Below are positions 42,542 through 51,739 of a stretch of 64,000 nt of DNA, one piece after another. Position 1 is the first letter of the stretch. Each line of letters opens with the position of its first letter. Under the pieces are notes generated by a model. The model ran no database searches and was not told the DNA's origin. It was given only the letters and a program-made list of their open reading frames with translations. The DNA is taken from contig JALCRV010000010.1 in NCBI GenBank assembly GCA_022652945.1, positions 29,421-93,420 on the forward strand. The letters run 5' to 3'. The position numbers were made by a program, and so were the translations under genes. Source of the stretch: Bacilli bacterium (GTDB taxonomy: Bacteria; Bacillota_I; Bacilli_A; RFN20; CAG-288).

Positions 42542-43290
42542 TTTAAATAACCTCCATCTTCCACAAAACTGACCAATCTCTTTTTCAGAGATTCTTCTTG
42601 GATTTCTTCGACAATCGGCTTCAGATAGCCGATCGTCATCAGACTCATGGCTTCTTTTTCAGATAAACCACGGCTCATCAGATAGAAAAGCGAATCATCA
42701 GGGATTTTACCTAGAGCAGCCCCGTGGGAAGCTTTGACATCATCCTCATCGATTCTGAGAATCGGTGAGACTTCGCCTTTACCATCTTTAGAAAGGTCAG
42801 CGATTTTCCCTTCTTGCCGGGTCCAGGTTTTCTTCGCTCCTTTAGCAATCGAAGACGAGCCGAGGAAAACTAAGGACGCGGAAGAAGAAAGGACACCCAT
42901 CATTTTCACGTGTGATTTTCCTTCCTTTTGAGGATGGCTGACTTTGATATCGAAAACTTTGTTATCTTTTCCGGAAGCGGAGGCGGCCAGATCGAAAGAA
43001 ACTGAGGCTCTTTCATTCACGTCGATAGAGATATCCGCCTTGAAATTACCGGAAGAGAAATCGACCATCGTTCCTTGTAAACGGGAGGAAGGAGCTAAGC
43101 TGATCTTCCCTTGAAGTCCACCCTCTTCTTTAAAGTCCTCTTCGTTAAGGATTTCTAAATCTAAGGAAGCATTTTCTTCTAGAGAGATATCAAAAGTGCG
43201 GATGCCTTTTTTTAAGTCTAGTAAAACATGCTTCTCCTCGGAAGGCTTTAAAACCAGATTATAAGAATCGTTTAATGAAGTATCCGCCAT
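42538..43290 (-). CDS. sufD: Short SufD-like Fe-S assembly protein
   Basis: Partner of SufB and SufC in the scaffold complex. It is only 250 residues against about 430 for usual SufD, keeping the beta-helix part and the C-terminal segment [21 protein letters not shown] but lacking much of the N-terminal domain. The reading frame is open and continuous, with one base between it and sufC and an ATGA overlap with sufS, so this looks like a compact form and not a damaged gene. Confidence 0.85.
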   Translation of the reverse strand: MADTSLNDSYNLVLKPSEEKHVLLDLKKGIRTFDISLEENASLDLEILNEEDFKEEGGLQGKISLAPSSRLQGTMVDFSSGNFKADISIDVNERASVSFDLAASASGKDNKVFDIKVSHPQKEGKSHVKMMGVLSSSASLVFLGSSSIAKGAKKTWTRQEGKIADLSKDGKGEVSPILRIDEDDVKASHGAALGKIPDDSLFYLMSRGLSEKEAMSLMTIGYLKPIVEEIQEESLKKRLVSFVEDGGYLK

Positions 43291-43291
43291 A

Positions 43292-44107
43292 TTATTTAGT
43301 TTTCTTCACAGCGCAAGTTTCAAGGACAATCGGTTTATCTTCGCTCTTCTTAATCTCGATCCCAAGTTCTCTCTTGATCCATTCGTAGCCTTCTTTATCG
43401 ACTCTTTCAATCAAAGAAGAAGGACCATCGACCGCGATCTTGCCATTAACCATAATCGCCGCGCGATTAGGCTTAGCCAAACTGAAAAGACGGGCATAAT
43501 GGGAAATGATGATAAATGACGAACCCTTCTTTTGTTGTTCCTCAATCGCTTCCGAGACAAGCTTTAAAGCATCGACATCCAGACCGGAATCGATCTCATC
43601 CATCATGCATAAAGCAGGATTCAGAAGCAGCATCTGAAGTATTTCATTGCGTTTCTTTTCCCCGCCGGAGAAACCTTCATTTAAATGGCGGGTATTCATA
43701 TCTTCCCCTAAACCGGCTTTCTTGTAACCATCTTTAAGGACTTTATATAACTCGAAAAGCCCGATGGGCTTATCTTTTTCACGTTTAGAATTCAAAGCCT
43801 GCTTCAAAAAGTCCATCGTCTCGACGCCAGGGACCTCGGGGGGAGTCTGGAAAGCCATAAACAGGCCTTCTTTAGCTCTCTGATCGACGCTCATCTTCAA
43901 AACATCTTTACCGTTAAAAGTAATCTTCCCTTCAGTCACGATGTAACGGGGATGACCCATGATGGCATTCAATAAAGTCGACTTGCCATGTCCGTTAGGC
44001 CCAAGTAGAGCTAAGGTATCACCCTGGTGAACAGTAAGGTTAACTCCTTGAAGTATTTCTTTGTTTTCCACTTTGACGTGGAGATTTTCAATTATGAGAT
44101 CTTGCAT
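43292..44107 (-). CDS. sufC: SufC ATPase of the Fe-S assembly complex
   Basis: ABC-type ATPase that energises the SufBCD scaffold. The start MQDLIIENLHVK at 44107 matches the family; an upstream ATG at 44161 lies within the leader hairpin region. The 271-residue protein has Walker A GPNGHGKST at 36-44, the SufC-type signature EGFSGGEKKRNE, Walker B CMMDEIDSGLD, and an HY switch. First gene of the suf operon. A ribosome site AAGGA lies 10 bases before the ATG. Confidence 0.95.
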   Translation of the reverse strand: MQDLIIENLHVKVENKEILQGVNLTVHQGDTLALLGPNGHGKSTLLNAIMGHPRYIVTEGKITFNGKDVLKMSVDQRAKEGLFMAFQTPPEVPGVETMDFLKQALNSKREKDKPIGLFELYKVLKDGYKKAGLGEDMNTRHLNEGFSGGEKKRNEILQMLLLNPALCMMDEIDSGLDVDALKLVSEAIEEQQKKGSSFIIISHYARLFSLAKPNRAAIMVNGKIAVDGPSSLIERVDKEGYEWIKRELGIEIKKSEDKPIVLETCAVKKTK

Positions 44108-44137
44108 GCTGAAATCGTCCTTCCGACAGTTATTGTA

Positions 44138-44168
44138 GTTTTGCTTGCCAACAGAATACAAGCAAAAC
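44138..44168 (-). promoter_or_regulatory. Perfect 10-bp inverted repeat in the suf operon leader
   Basis: GTTTTGCTTG and CAAGCAAAAC flank an 11-base centre. A possible -10 TATAAT on the minus strand (44190-44185) puts the repeat at the very 5' end of the suf mRNA, about 30 bases before sufC. No T run follows, so it is not a simple terminator. It could be a repressor operator or a 5' stabilising hairpin. Confidence 0.6.
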
Positions 44169-44451
44169 GATTTTTAACATGCTTATTATATACTTTAAGT
44201 GAGAAAAATGTGACGAAGATCAAATGAGAAAAAGATGAGGCATCTTCTATGCGCCTATATTAAATGTTTATTTTTTTATAATATATGGATATACAGCCGT
44301 ATAAAAATAAATTATATAGTTGTTAGAGTCACCTATAATACTAAATAAGTAATATTAAAAGAAAGATAAAAATATATCCTTATAATGTTCCCTCTGACTT
44401 CATGGCGATTTCGCGGTAGCGATTAAAGCACTCTTAAAGACAATATTTCCC

Positions 44452-44480
44452 TTGAAAACGAACAACCGATAATATATTAT
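44452..44480 (+). promoter_or_regulatory. Promoter of the prsA-like operon
   Basis: TTGAAA (44452-44457) and TATTAT (44475-44480) are 17 bases apart; the ATG at 44509 has a strong AAGGAGG ribosome site. The AT-rich stretch 44200-44450 contains further TATAAT-like boxes (near 44334 and 44382) but no gene or RNA that I could identify. Confidence 0.75.
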
Positions 44481-44508
44481 GAATTAGTTCACATTAAGGA
44501 GGAAGCAT

Positions 44509-46299
44509 ATGAAAAAACGCTTAGCCCTCATTTCGGCGGTTGCCTTGCTCACGGTGTCGCTCACCTCGTGCAAAGGCTACAGCTACCAAGAGGACATAAT
44601 GCTCTACATCAACGATCAGCCTTATACCACCGATCAGTTGTTCAAGAGCTACGGGCTCGATTCAACCACCGGGGTCAAAGGATATTACACTGTCCTGAAT
44701 AACGTGGCGGTCGAAGCCAGCATCGTTAAAGATGAGTCGATGATTGCCACGGTCGAGAAAAAGGTTGAAGATTTCAAGGCTACCGCTAAAGCCAGCGCTA
44801 AGACAAACGGCACCACGGAAGCTGAGGAATTATCTAAGGCCCTCGATACCGCCGGTTTTGATACGATTGAGGAATTGGAAGATTCCTATTATCTTGAGCA
44901 GAAGACCTCCAAAGCGGAATCGAACTATTATTCCGATGATAACTATAAAGGCCAGTTCGTCCAGGATATGGTCACCAATTACGCTCCTTATCACGTTAAG
45001 CATATTCTGGTTAAGTTCGATACGGATGCGACCACTTCCTTGATTCAAGGAACTATCTCCGCTACCGATGCCAAGGATATCTCTAACGTCGTCACCAGAT
45101 TAGCTGAGGGTGAGACTTTCGGTTCAGTCGCTCTGACCAAGTCTGAAGATTCCTCCGCCTCTGATTCCAATATGATTTCTTCCCAGAACTTCGGTGATTC
45201 CGGGATCATGACCACCAAGACCAGCTTCGTCTCGGAATTCAAGTATGGCATCTACACTTACGATGCTTTCTTCAATTCCAACTTGGATGATACCAAGAAG
45301 GCTGCGGTCAAGGCTCAGTGCTTCCCTTCAGATAGCGCTGTCGCTACTGAATACACCGGCTTAGCGGGAGATAAAGTCTACGGCATTCCTTATTCCGCCG
45401 TCCAAGGCTTGAACTTCTACGCTGATAAGATCACCGACCAGAATGGTCTGACCGTTTCCAACGCCTCGGCTTATAACTATCCGAGAAACGTTCTGTTCAA
45501 CAATTACTTCAACAATCACGGTCTCTCCTTCGTCTACCTCGATGACACTTCCGCTGATACTGCTTCTTACTACACTGCTGCTCAGCACGATAAGGCCAAC
45601 GCTTCCGGCCGCTTCGCCGAGGTCAGCGGTATTTCCGATAAGCTTCAGAATCTCGTCGATGACGGGACTGCCGCTCATACCACCGCCAAGGCGGCGATCA
45701 GCACTTCTCAGAAGATCCTCACCGATGAAGCTGGCCGTCCGATCCTCGTCGCCAGAGCTGGAACAGGCTCGGGTGATTCCGGATATCAGGGTGTCCATTT
45801 CATCGTCCTGCAGAAGGATCCGTTCACCGATACTGCTGAGAACATTGAAAAGTATTACACGATCGATAAGCCGACTTCCGGCTCCGTCGCGACCGGAGAT
45901 ACCTTTGTCTCCTTCATCGCTACGACCGAAGATAAAGTCTGGACTTCGCGTGTGAACGCCGTCAAGACGGCAATCAAGAACGCTCTGCCCAATCTCACTT
46001 ACAGCCAGTATGAGTACTATCTGAATAAAGCTCTCACTGGAACTAACGAGAATAAGATCACCGTTGCGGTCGATGCTTCGATCAAGACTGCGGTCGACAG
46101 TTATGTCGAAGGGCAGAAGGAATCCACCTTGGAATCCAACGTCCGTTCGTACAATACTTCCTGGCAGACTTACTGCTACCAGATTGAGATGTTCAACGAA
46201 TTATCCAGCCGTATCGTTCCGGTTAAGGAAGGCATCAATGCTTTCTTGGCTGGTTACGATGGAATCAAGGCATTTAACGATGCCCGTGCTAAGGCCTAA
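44509..46299 (+). CDS. PrsA-like lipoprotein with parvulin-type foldase region
   Basis: A 596-residue lipoprotein: signal peptide with lipobox LTSC, lipidated at C21. A SurA/PrsA-like helical N-terminal region follows, then a parvulin-type peptidyl-prolyl isomerase stretch beginning HVKHILVKF (about 162-170), with LAEGETFGSVAL and later GYQGVHFIVLQKD that may be a second rotamase strand. PrsA proteins fold secreted proteins outside the membrane, so a role in maturing surface proteins is plausible. It is about twice the length of Bacillus PrsA. Lysine is encoded almost only by AAG and the DNA is GC-richer than its neighbours, as in highly expressed genes. It heads an operon with the lipoprotein at 46315. 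Confidence 0.82.
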   Translation: MKKRLALISAVALLTVSLTSCKGYSYQEDIMLYINDQPYTTDQLFKSYGLDSTTGVKGYYTVLNNVAVEASIVKDESMIATVEKKVEDFKATAKASAKTNGTTEAEELSKALDTAGFDTIEELEDSYYLEQKTSKAESNYYSDDNYKGQFVQDMVTNYAPYHVKHILVKFDTDATTSLIQGTISATDAKDISNVVTRLAEGETFGSVALTKSEDSSASDSNMISSQNFGDSGIMTTKTSFVSEFKYGIYTYDAFFNSNLDDTKKAAVKAQCFPSDSAVATEYTGLAGDKVYGIPYSAVQGLNFYADKITDQNGLTVSNASAYNYPRNVLFNNYFNNHGLSFVYLDDTSADTASYYTAAQHDKANASGRFAEVSGISDKLQNLVDDGTAAHTTAKAAISTSQKILTDEAGRPILVARAGTGSGDSGYQGVHFIVLQKDPFTDTAENIEKYYTIDKPTSGSVATGDTFVSFIATTEDKVWTSRVNAVKTAIKNALPNLTYSQYEYYLNKALTGTNENKITVAVDASIKTAVDSYVEGQKESTLESNVRSYNTSWQTYCYQIEMFNELSSRIVPVKEGINAFLAGYDGIKAFNDARAKA

Positions 46300-46314
46300 A
46301 GGGAGGATAGAAAA

Positions 46315-47880
46315 ATGAAAAAGAAAACTATTTCCAAGCTTCTCGTTGCTCTGGCCTGCACCTTCATTCTTACCGGCTGCGACAGCGATGACATCACTAA
46401 CTATCCGAAGAATGCGACCGATCCGATCTACACTATCACCAACGATAATAACGGGGAGATCACCGACAATCAGTATTCGGATATCTACAAGACCATTTCG
46501 ACCGCTACCTCTTCCGCTCAGATGCTCGATAACATGCTCTACGATATGGCAAAGGGCGGCGAGACTTGGTTCCAGAATGGTTATCTGACTGGCGATTTCG
46601 CGGTGAGCGATGATATGCTGAAGACCCGTTATCAGAAATTGATGATGGATACCGTTAAAGGCGGTTCCTATTCCACCGATAACAAGTTCAGCGAATACCG
46701 CTATGCCCTTTCGCTTTATAACCAGACCTACACGATCAAGGATAAGAGCGGCAATTCCGATCTCGCTTCCTTGAAAGCCGCGGCTAACAAGGACTTAGTC
46801 ATCACTCCGGAAATGAAGTTCGATGACATCTTCGCTCTGGATTATACCGACTATATCAATCGTTACTTTAAGCCGACTCTCTATCGCAGGTATCTGACCG
46901 CCCGCTACATCTACGATCAGGCCTATACTTCCATCGGCAACACCTACGCCAGAAATGTCACGGTGGTCAAGATCACCGATCGTTCCGATAAGCCGGGTGA
47001 GGCCTTGAAGCTCATCAATGGCTTCATCAGCAAGTACATCACCGATAAGAGCGCTACTAAAGAACAGGCCGATCTCCACAATCTCGCGAGATTATGGAAA
47101 GGCGTGGATATCACCACCGAAGAAAAGACCTGGATTCACGATACCTTAGCCACCACCACCCTCGCCGATAAGATCGATGAGGAAATCGCGAAGATCAAAG
47201 ATAATCAGTACACCACCGATGCCACCCTCGAGTCGCAGTATACCGGCGCTTATACTTACCCAGTCACCCACGGCAAAGAGTTGGCGATCAACAGTCTGAA
47301 GGTCAATGATCTGATCACCGAAGGCACCTATCTTAAATCCTCCGGTCTCTCTTCTCTGCCTTCCGATCTGAAGAATTCGATCTTCGGCTCTTCCTCCGCT
47401 TATTCGACTAACGTCACGGCGATTGAGGAAAAGACCGCTTCGGATTCCTCCTACATCATCACCCACGATGATGGGACTATGTATCGTTATGTGAAGCCGA
47501 TCAAGTCTCTGGCTGGTTCGACCAGCGCTGACATTGTCACCTTCGATTCCACTTCTGCCACCTACTACATCGCCCAGATCAACGTCGCCGATAAGAGCGA
47601 TGATCTGGCTAAGCTTTCTGACCGTTCGAAGATTGTCACCACCTCCCGTATCGCGAAGAACGATTCGGATTCGGCGGCTGTCAAAGCCTTCAAGCGCGAT
47701 CTGGCTTACGATGCTGCTTACGAGATGGCTTCCGCGGATACCAATAAGAAGGCGGCTATCACTTGGTACTTCACCCACAATAAGATTTCTTATTCCGATC
47801 CTGATTTCTACTCTTATATGAAGACCAACTATCCGGATTGCTTCAATTCGGATGGCTACCCGGTTTACAATAAGGACTAA
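46315..47880 (+). CDS. Large lipoprotein paired with the PrsA-like foldase
   Basis: A 521-residue lipoprotein of unknown function with lipobox LTGC (lipidated at C22). The first ~250 residues are helix-rich and look like the chaperone part of SurA/PrsA proteins (for example QMLDNMLYDMAKGG), but no clear parvulin motif is visible, so it may be a non-catalytic relative. It starts 15 bases after the PrsA-like gene with a GGGAGG ribosome site, and shares its AAG-biased codon use. A terminator follows. The chaperone link rests mainly on context. Confidence 0.72.
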   Translation: MKKKTISKLLVALACTFILTGCDSDDITNYPKNATDPIYTITNDNNGEITDNQYSDIYKTISTATSSAQMLDNMLYDMAKGGETWFQNGYLTGDFAVSDDMLKTRYQKLMMDTVKGGSYSTDNKFSEYRYALSLYNQTYTIKDKSGNSDLASLKAAANKDLVITPEMKFDDIFALDYTDYINRYFKPTLYRRYLTARYIYDQAYTSIGNTYARNVTVVKITDRSDKPGEALKLINGFISKYITDKSATKEQADLHNLARLWKGVDITTEEKTWIHDTLATTTLADKIDEEIAKIKDNQYTTDATLESQYTGAYTYPVTHGKELAINSLKVNDLITEGTYLKSSGLSSLPSDLKNSIFGSSSAYSTNVTAIEEKTASDSSYIITHDDGTMYRYVKPIKSLAGSTSADIVTFDSTSATYYIAQINVADKSDDLAKLSDRSKIVTTSRIAKNDSDSAAVKAFKRDLAYDAAYEMASADTNKKAAITWYFTHNKISYSDPDFYSYMKTNYPDCFNSDGYPVYNKD

Positions 47881-47890
47881 CCAGTCTCTT

Positions 47891-47917
47891 AAGAGAGCCC
47901 CCAAGGCTCTCTTTTTT
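47891..47917 (+). terminator. Intrinsic terminator of the lipoprotein operon
   Basis: A 9-bp stem AAGAGAGCC/GGCTCTCTT with a five-base loop, followed by six T. Confidence 0.93.
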
Positions 47918-47988
47918 CATGAAAAAACGCTTAGATAATCAACATTTTCTAAGAAGATATATAATTAGATGATACGGAGGTTAAAAAG

Positions 47989-48423
47989 ATGGCAAACAAA
48001 CATAACTTCGATCCCGACTGCATTTTCTGCAAAATCGCCGATGGGAAAATTCCTTGCTTAAAGATCTATGAGGATGAGGATATCCTGGCATTCCTTGATA
48101 TTTCCCCCTCTTCTAAAGGTCACGCGCTAGTTATTACTAAGGAACATTTCGCTAACTTCTTAGTCGTACCTCATGATCTTCTGGCCAAAGCTTATGAAGT
48201 CGCTCAAAAGATTGGCCAGGCTCAAGTAAGCCAGCTAGGCGCCAAAGGTTGCAACATCATCACTAACGTCAACGAAATAGCGGGGCAAAGCGTCAAGCAT
48301 TTCCATATTCACGTCATTCCCCGCTACGATCCTAACGATGGCTTGGAGCTGAACTTTAAGCCGAAGATGATCGAGAAACTCAATCTCCCGGTCCTGGCTG
48401 AAGAGATTAAAAAAGGCCTTTAA
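47989..48423 (+). CDS. HIT-family nucleotide hydrolase
   Basis: A 144-residue histidine-triad protein of the Hint/Hit type. It has a zinc-finger-like start (CIFCKIADGKIPC), the substrate region LDISPSSKGHALVI, and the triad HFHIHVIPRY with H104, H106 and H108. Such proteins hydrolyse purine nucleotide conjugates such as AMP-lysine or adenosine phosphoramidates. It stands alone, with a GGAGG ribosome site. Confidence 0.93.
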   Translation: MANKHNFDPDCIFCKIADGKIPCLKIYEDEDILAFLDISPSSKGHALVITKEHFANFLVVPHDLLAKAYEVAQKIGQAQVSQLGAKGCNIITNVNEIAGQSVKHFHIHVIPRYDPNDGLELNFKPKMIEKLNLPVLAEEIKKGL

Positions 48424-48450
48424 TCGAAAGGCCGAACAAAGAAGCACTAA

Positions 48451-48478
48451 CCTCCTTTCCAAGCGAAGGGAGGTTTTT
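48451..48478. terminator. Terminator between HIT gene and ung
   Basis: Stem CCTCCTTTC/GAAGGGAGG (one wobble) with a short loop, then five T on the plus strand. It sits between the convergent genes and overlaps the ung stop region. Confidence 0.78.
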
Positions 48479-49136
48479 AGGTGTCTAATCTCCAGTCTAT
48501 TTCTTCTTCTCCGTCCGCCTGAAGCAATTTATTCGTTTTAGAAAAAGGCTTCGAGCCGAAAAAGCCTCGGTAAGCGGAAAGGGGGCTAGGATGGGGTGAG
48601 GAGAGGATATGATGATAAGAAGCATCGATCAAAGAAGAACAGGACTGGGCGGAAGAGCCCCAAAGAATAAAAACGATCTTCTCCTCCCGCTTATTCAAAA
48701 AGCGAATCACATCGTTAAAGAGGACTTTATATTCAGGGTAGGAGCAGGAAAAGGCCAGACCGTATTTAACAGTCAAAACGGAATTTAAAAGCAGGACTCC
48801 TGATGAAGCCCATTTAGAAAGATCCCCGGATTTTGGGAGAGGATAACCTAAATCAGAATGATACTCCTGAAAAATATTGACTAAGCTCGGAGGCAGCTCT
48901 TCCCCGGGCGGAACCGAGAAAGAAAGACCCATAGCCTGATGAGGATTATGGTAAGGATCCTGTCCGACCAGGACCGCTTTGACTTTCTGGTAAGGGGTGG
49001 ATGCGAAAGAATTAAGAATCAGATTATGTGGAGGGTAGATCGTATATTTCTTATAATCATCATCGACTCTTCTTACTAGTTCCCTGACCTGGAAATGATG
49101 GATTTCCTCGAAGAAAAATGAAGACCAGTCTTCCAT
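48477..49136 (-). CDS. ung: Uracil-DNA glycosylase, family 1
   Basis: Removes uracil from DNA to start base-excision repair. The 219-residue protein has the catalytic water-activating motif GQDPYH (58-63, D60), the uracil-binding segment LLLNSVLTV, and HPSPLSAYRGFF from H182. Length is normal. It begins 2 bases after the stop of the large membrane protein gene upstream and is probably co-transcribed with it. Confidence 0.96.
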   Translation of the reverse strand: MEDWSSFFFEEIHHFQVRELVRRVDDDYKKYTIYPPHNLILNSFASTPYQKVKAVLVGQDPYHNPHQAMGLSFSVPPGEELPPSLVNIFQEYHSDLGYPLPKSGDLSKWASSGVLLLNSVLTVKYGLAFSCSYPEYKVLFNDVIRFLNKREEKIVFILWGSSAQSCSSLIDASYHHILSSPHPSPLSAYRGFFGSKPFSKTNKLLQADGEEEIDWRLDT

Positions 49137-49138
49137 AG

Positions 49139-51628
49139 TTATTTATCCTTCTTCTGTCCAAGGAAATCTTCGATTGAGATAATCTTCGGTTCGATCGGCC
49201 CCTTAGTCGGCTTTTTAGAAAGAACTGTAAGAGGCGTAAGATTATTTAAATCCAGCGGACGGACTGGTTTCGTTTTCTTTTTCTCGTTCTTTTTCTCCAA
49301 AGCCGGGCTCGGTTCGCTCTGATCAATCTCTGCTTTAGGTAACTTATCTTCCGAAGGTTCTTTAAGATCCGGAAGCAAAGAAGAAACTAAAGAAGAAGGC
49401 ACGATCTTAGCCTCGATAGGTTCAGCAGGCTTAACTTTTCCACGCGGTTTACTAAAGGTCTTTAAGTCACTTCTTTCCGGCGCCTCGCTTTCACTTCTTA
49501 CCTTAGCCGAAGCGGGGGCGGAGGTAGGCACAATTAAAGGCTTAACAGGCTTCAGAGGCTTCTTCAGCCTTAGTAAGCCCTTCTCATCCTTCATCGTATC
49601 ATCTGGCGCCTTAACAGGTGTAGACGGCTTTTCTAAAGGCCGTTCCTGATTAAGCAAAGTCAAAGAAGAAAGACCGAAAGCGGAAGAGGAAACAATAAGA
49701 GGCTTAACCGGACCGGACGGTTTCTCCTGACTGATTGTTTCTTTCTCGCTGGCTTTAGAATCGAGAGGAGCGGCTTTAGAAGGGATAGGAAGCGGAGCGG
49801 GTTTAGCTCCTGCCTTCTCGACCTTCTTAGGCTCATTTGTAACAGGAATAGCTTCTTTCTTTTCTTCCTTGACGTTTTCTGGCTTCGGATTTTGGGGAGC
49901 AGATGTAGAAGGAGCCTTTTTTGTTTCAGAAACTTCTCCAGGCTTATTGACCACTGGAAGAGGCTTATCATCTTTAAGATAACGGAAAGGCTCTTCCGCA
50001 AGGCTCTTCTTCAAAAGCTCTTCCGCATTTAGCAGATCATCCTGGCGTTGACGAGTCTTGATATTATTGATTTCCTCATCGTAGTCTAAAGGCTTTAAGG
50101 AGAAAGGCTCCAGATGATCTAGGATGTCGTAATAATGCTTGCCGAAACGAGAAATCGCCGCTGTCTTATCTAAGTTCTGATCGGTAATGACATCGGAAAT
50201 ATCTTCCATTTCGTCCTGGAATGGCTTTCCTTCTTTGACCAAGAAGGCATAACCATCTTCATCGAAGGAAATCAAATCATCCTTCTCTTCCTCAGCAGCA
50301 GAATCTATACCTGTAAAAGGCGAAAGCAAAGCAATCTGCGCGATATCGACCGTGGAAAGGTCCACCTTAGCGACCCCTTCCTCCGGAACGATAAAGGTCT
50401 CGATTGGAACGGTCTTTTCTTCCTGCTTAATAGTGTCTTCAATCGAAGCGATATCCGTAATCGTGACTGCGCTATTCTTCGTCAAATCCTCACCCAGATC
50501 CTCAGGATTCAGCGGTTGACGAATCGGAGAAGGAGAAATAACCGGATTGAGGTTTTTAATCGTTCCGGCATCGCTGACGCTTTCTCCGATATCATCGATA
50601 TAAGCTGCCCTTTGGTTGAATTGCCTTTCCCTTTCGATCGAAGCGGGGAAAGGAGAAAGATCAGCGATTAAGGATACATCAGCGGAAGGGGACGAAAGAT
50701 CCGCATTGCCAAGGATGGATTTAGCTTTATCAGAGATTCCGGATTCGAAAGAGACATCCACCTGCTCATGGGAGATTTTGTCCTTGCGGTATTTCTTCAT
50801 GATCAAATGGCAGATCAGGAGAATCAAAAGCCAGACCAAAGCGACAAAAATCAGGCTGAGGAACAATTCGACTAACTGTCCCCAACTAAACGAGACGCTT
50901 CCGACATAAGCTAGAGGGGTTTCATAAATACCCGGCAGCAAAGACCAGAAGAATTCAGTGATGTTATTTAAAACACTTGAGACGAAAGGAATCTCAAAAA
51001 ATCCTTTAAAAACTCCGTAGACCGGTTGCCATTTAGTTTCCCAAGTGAACTTCAGGAAAAGATAAAAAAGCGTGACGAGTCCAAGGATAATCGTTAAAAC
51101 TATACGGATGGCCGGACGGGATTTCTTGCGATTTAAATCGACGCTTGAAGTCTCGACACGCTCAGGCTCTAAAGCTCTGTCCAAGGACACATAAGGCGAG
51201 GAAGTGTTGGCGAATATCCCGCGGTTAGAATCAAAATCGGTGAAAGTGGAAGGCATCGATTCCGTATCGTTGATTTTGTTTTCTTCTTCCTTAAGTGCCT
51301 TGTTAACTAAAGCGACATGGGAAGAATGATGATGGCTGATTGCTCCCCCGCCGATATCGATAAGCAAGACCAGCAAAGTCAAAGCGATGAAAACCATCAC
51401 CGGGCCGGTGATGCCAGACAGCGGATAAGAACCGGTATCCAACCTGACGAAGGTTCCGAAAGAACGTTCCCAACAGAACGAGAAAAAGGCATCGAGATTC
51501 TGATAAACTGATGTCAGCCATCCGACGTTAAGATTGAGCAGCAATTCCCTGACGGGCGAAATAGAATACAAGACGCAAAAAATGGCGAAGAGCACATATA
51601 CGATAATCGTGAACGCCATTCGTTTCAT
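49139..51628 (-). CDS. Large multi-helix membrane protein with proline-motif tail
   Basis: Not recognised. The first ~285 of 829 residues hold about five membrane helices (near 5-25, 73-93, 176-194, 215-235 and 258-280). The rest is a long, charged, probably disordered cytoplasmic tail rich in Glu, Lys, Pro and Ser. The last ~220 residues contain five related short motifs: GPVKPLIVSSS, KPVKPLIVPTS, EPIEAKIVPSS, KPVRPLDLNNL and GPIEPKIISIE. Repeated linear motifs on a membrane anchor suggest a docking or scaffolding protein, perhaps of the division or secretion machinery; that is inference. ung follows directly. Confidence 0.72.
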   Translation of the reverse strand: MKRMAFTIIVYVLFAIFCVLYSISPVRELLLNLNVGWLTSVYQNLDAFFSFCWERSFGTFVRLDTGSYPLSGITGPVMVFIALTLLVLLIDIGGGAISHHHSSHVALVNKALKEEENKINDTESMPSTFTDFDSNRGIFANTSSPYVSLDRALEPERVETSSVDLNRKKSRPAIRIVLTIILGLVTLFYLFLKFTWETKWQPVYGVFKGFFEIPFVSSVLNNITEFFWSLLPGIYETPLAYVGSVSFSWGQLVELFLSLIFVALVWLLILLICHLIMKKYRKDKISHEQVDVSFESGISDKAKSILGNADLSSPSADVSLIADLSPFPASIERERQFNQRAAYIDDIGESVSDAGTIKNLNPVISPSPIRQPLNPEDLGEDLTKNSAVTITDIASIEDTIKQEEKTVPIETFIVPEEGVAKVDLSTVDIAQIALLSPFTGIDSAAEEEKDDLISFDEDGYAFLVKEGKPFQDEMEDISDVITDQNLDKTAAISRFGKHYYDILDHLEPFSLKPLDYDEEINNIKTRQRQDDLLNAEELLKKSLAEEPFRYLKDDKPLPVVNKPGEVSETKKAPSTSAPQNPKPENVKEEKKEAIPVTNEPKKVEKAGAKPAPLPIPSKAAPLDSKASEKETISQEKPSGPVKPLIVSSSAFGLSSLTLLNQERPLEKPSTPVKAPDDTMKDEKGLLRLKKPLKPVKPLIVPTSAPASAKVRSESEAPERSDLKTFSKPRGKVKPAEPIEAKIVPSSLVSSLLPDLKEPSEDKLPKAEIDQSEPSPALEKKNEKKKTKPVRPLDLNNLTPLTVLSKKPTKGPIEPKIISIEDFLGQKKDK

Positions 51629-51739
51629 TGATTGGTCTTCCTTGGGCTAGCGAAAAAACACTTATATTAAAATAATAACATATTCACACCTAAAGTAACT
51701 CAGCAAAATCAAGTAAATATCCGCTGTTTTGCGATAAAA

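Noticed and set aside
45361..45798. 145-codon antisense frame opposite the PrsA-like gene
   Set aside because: Same cause: codon-bias shadow of a clearly coding gene with a lipobox.
47146..47904. 252-codon open frame on the minus strand opposite the lipoprotein gene
   Set aside because: It is an antisense shadow created by the strong codon bias of the lipoprotein gene (many GAT/ATC codons); it has no ribosome site and its protein is low-complexity Ile/Gly/Arg.
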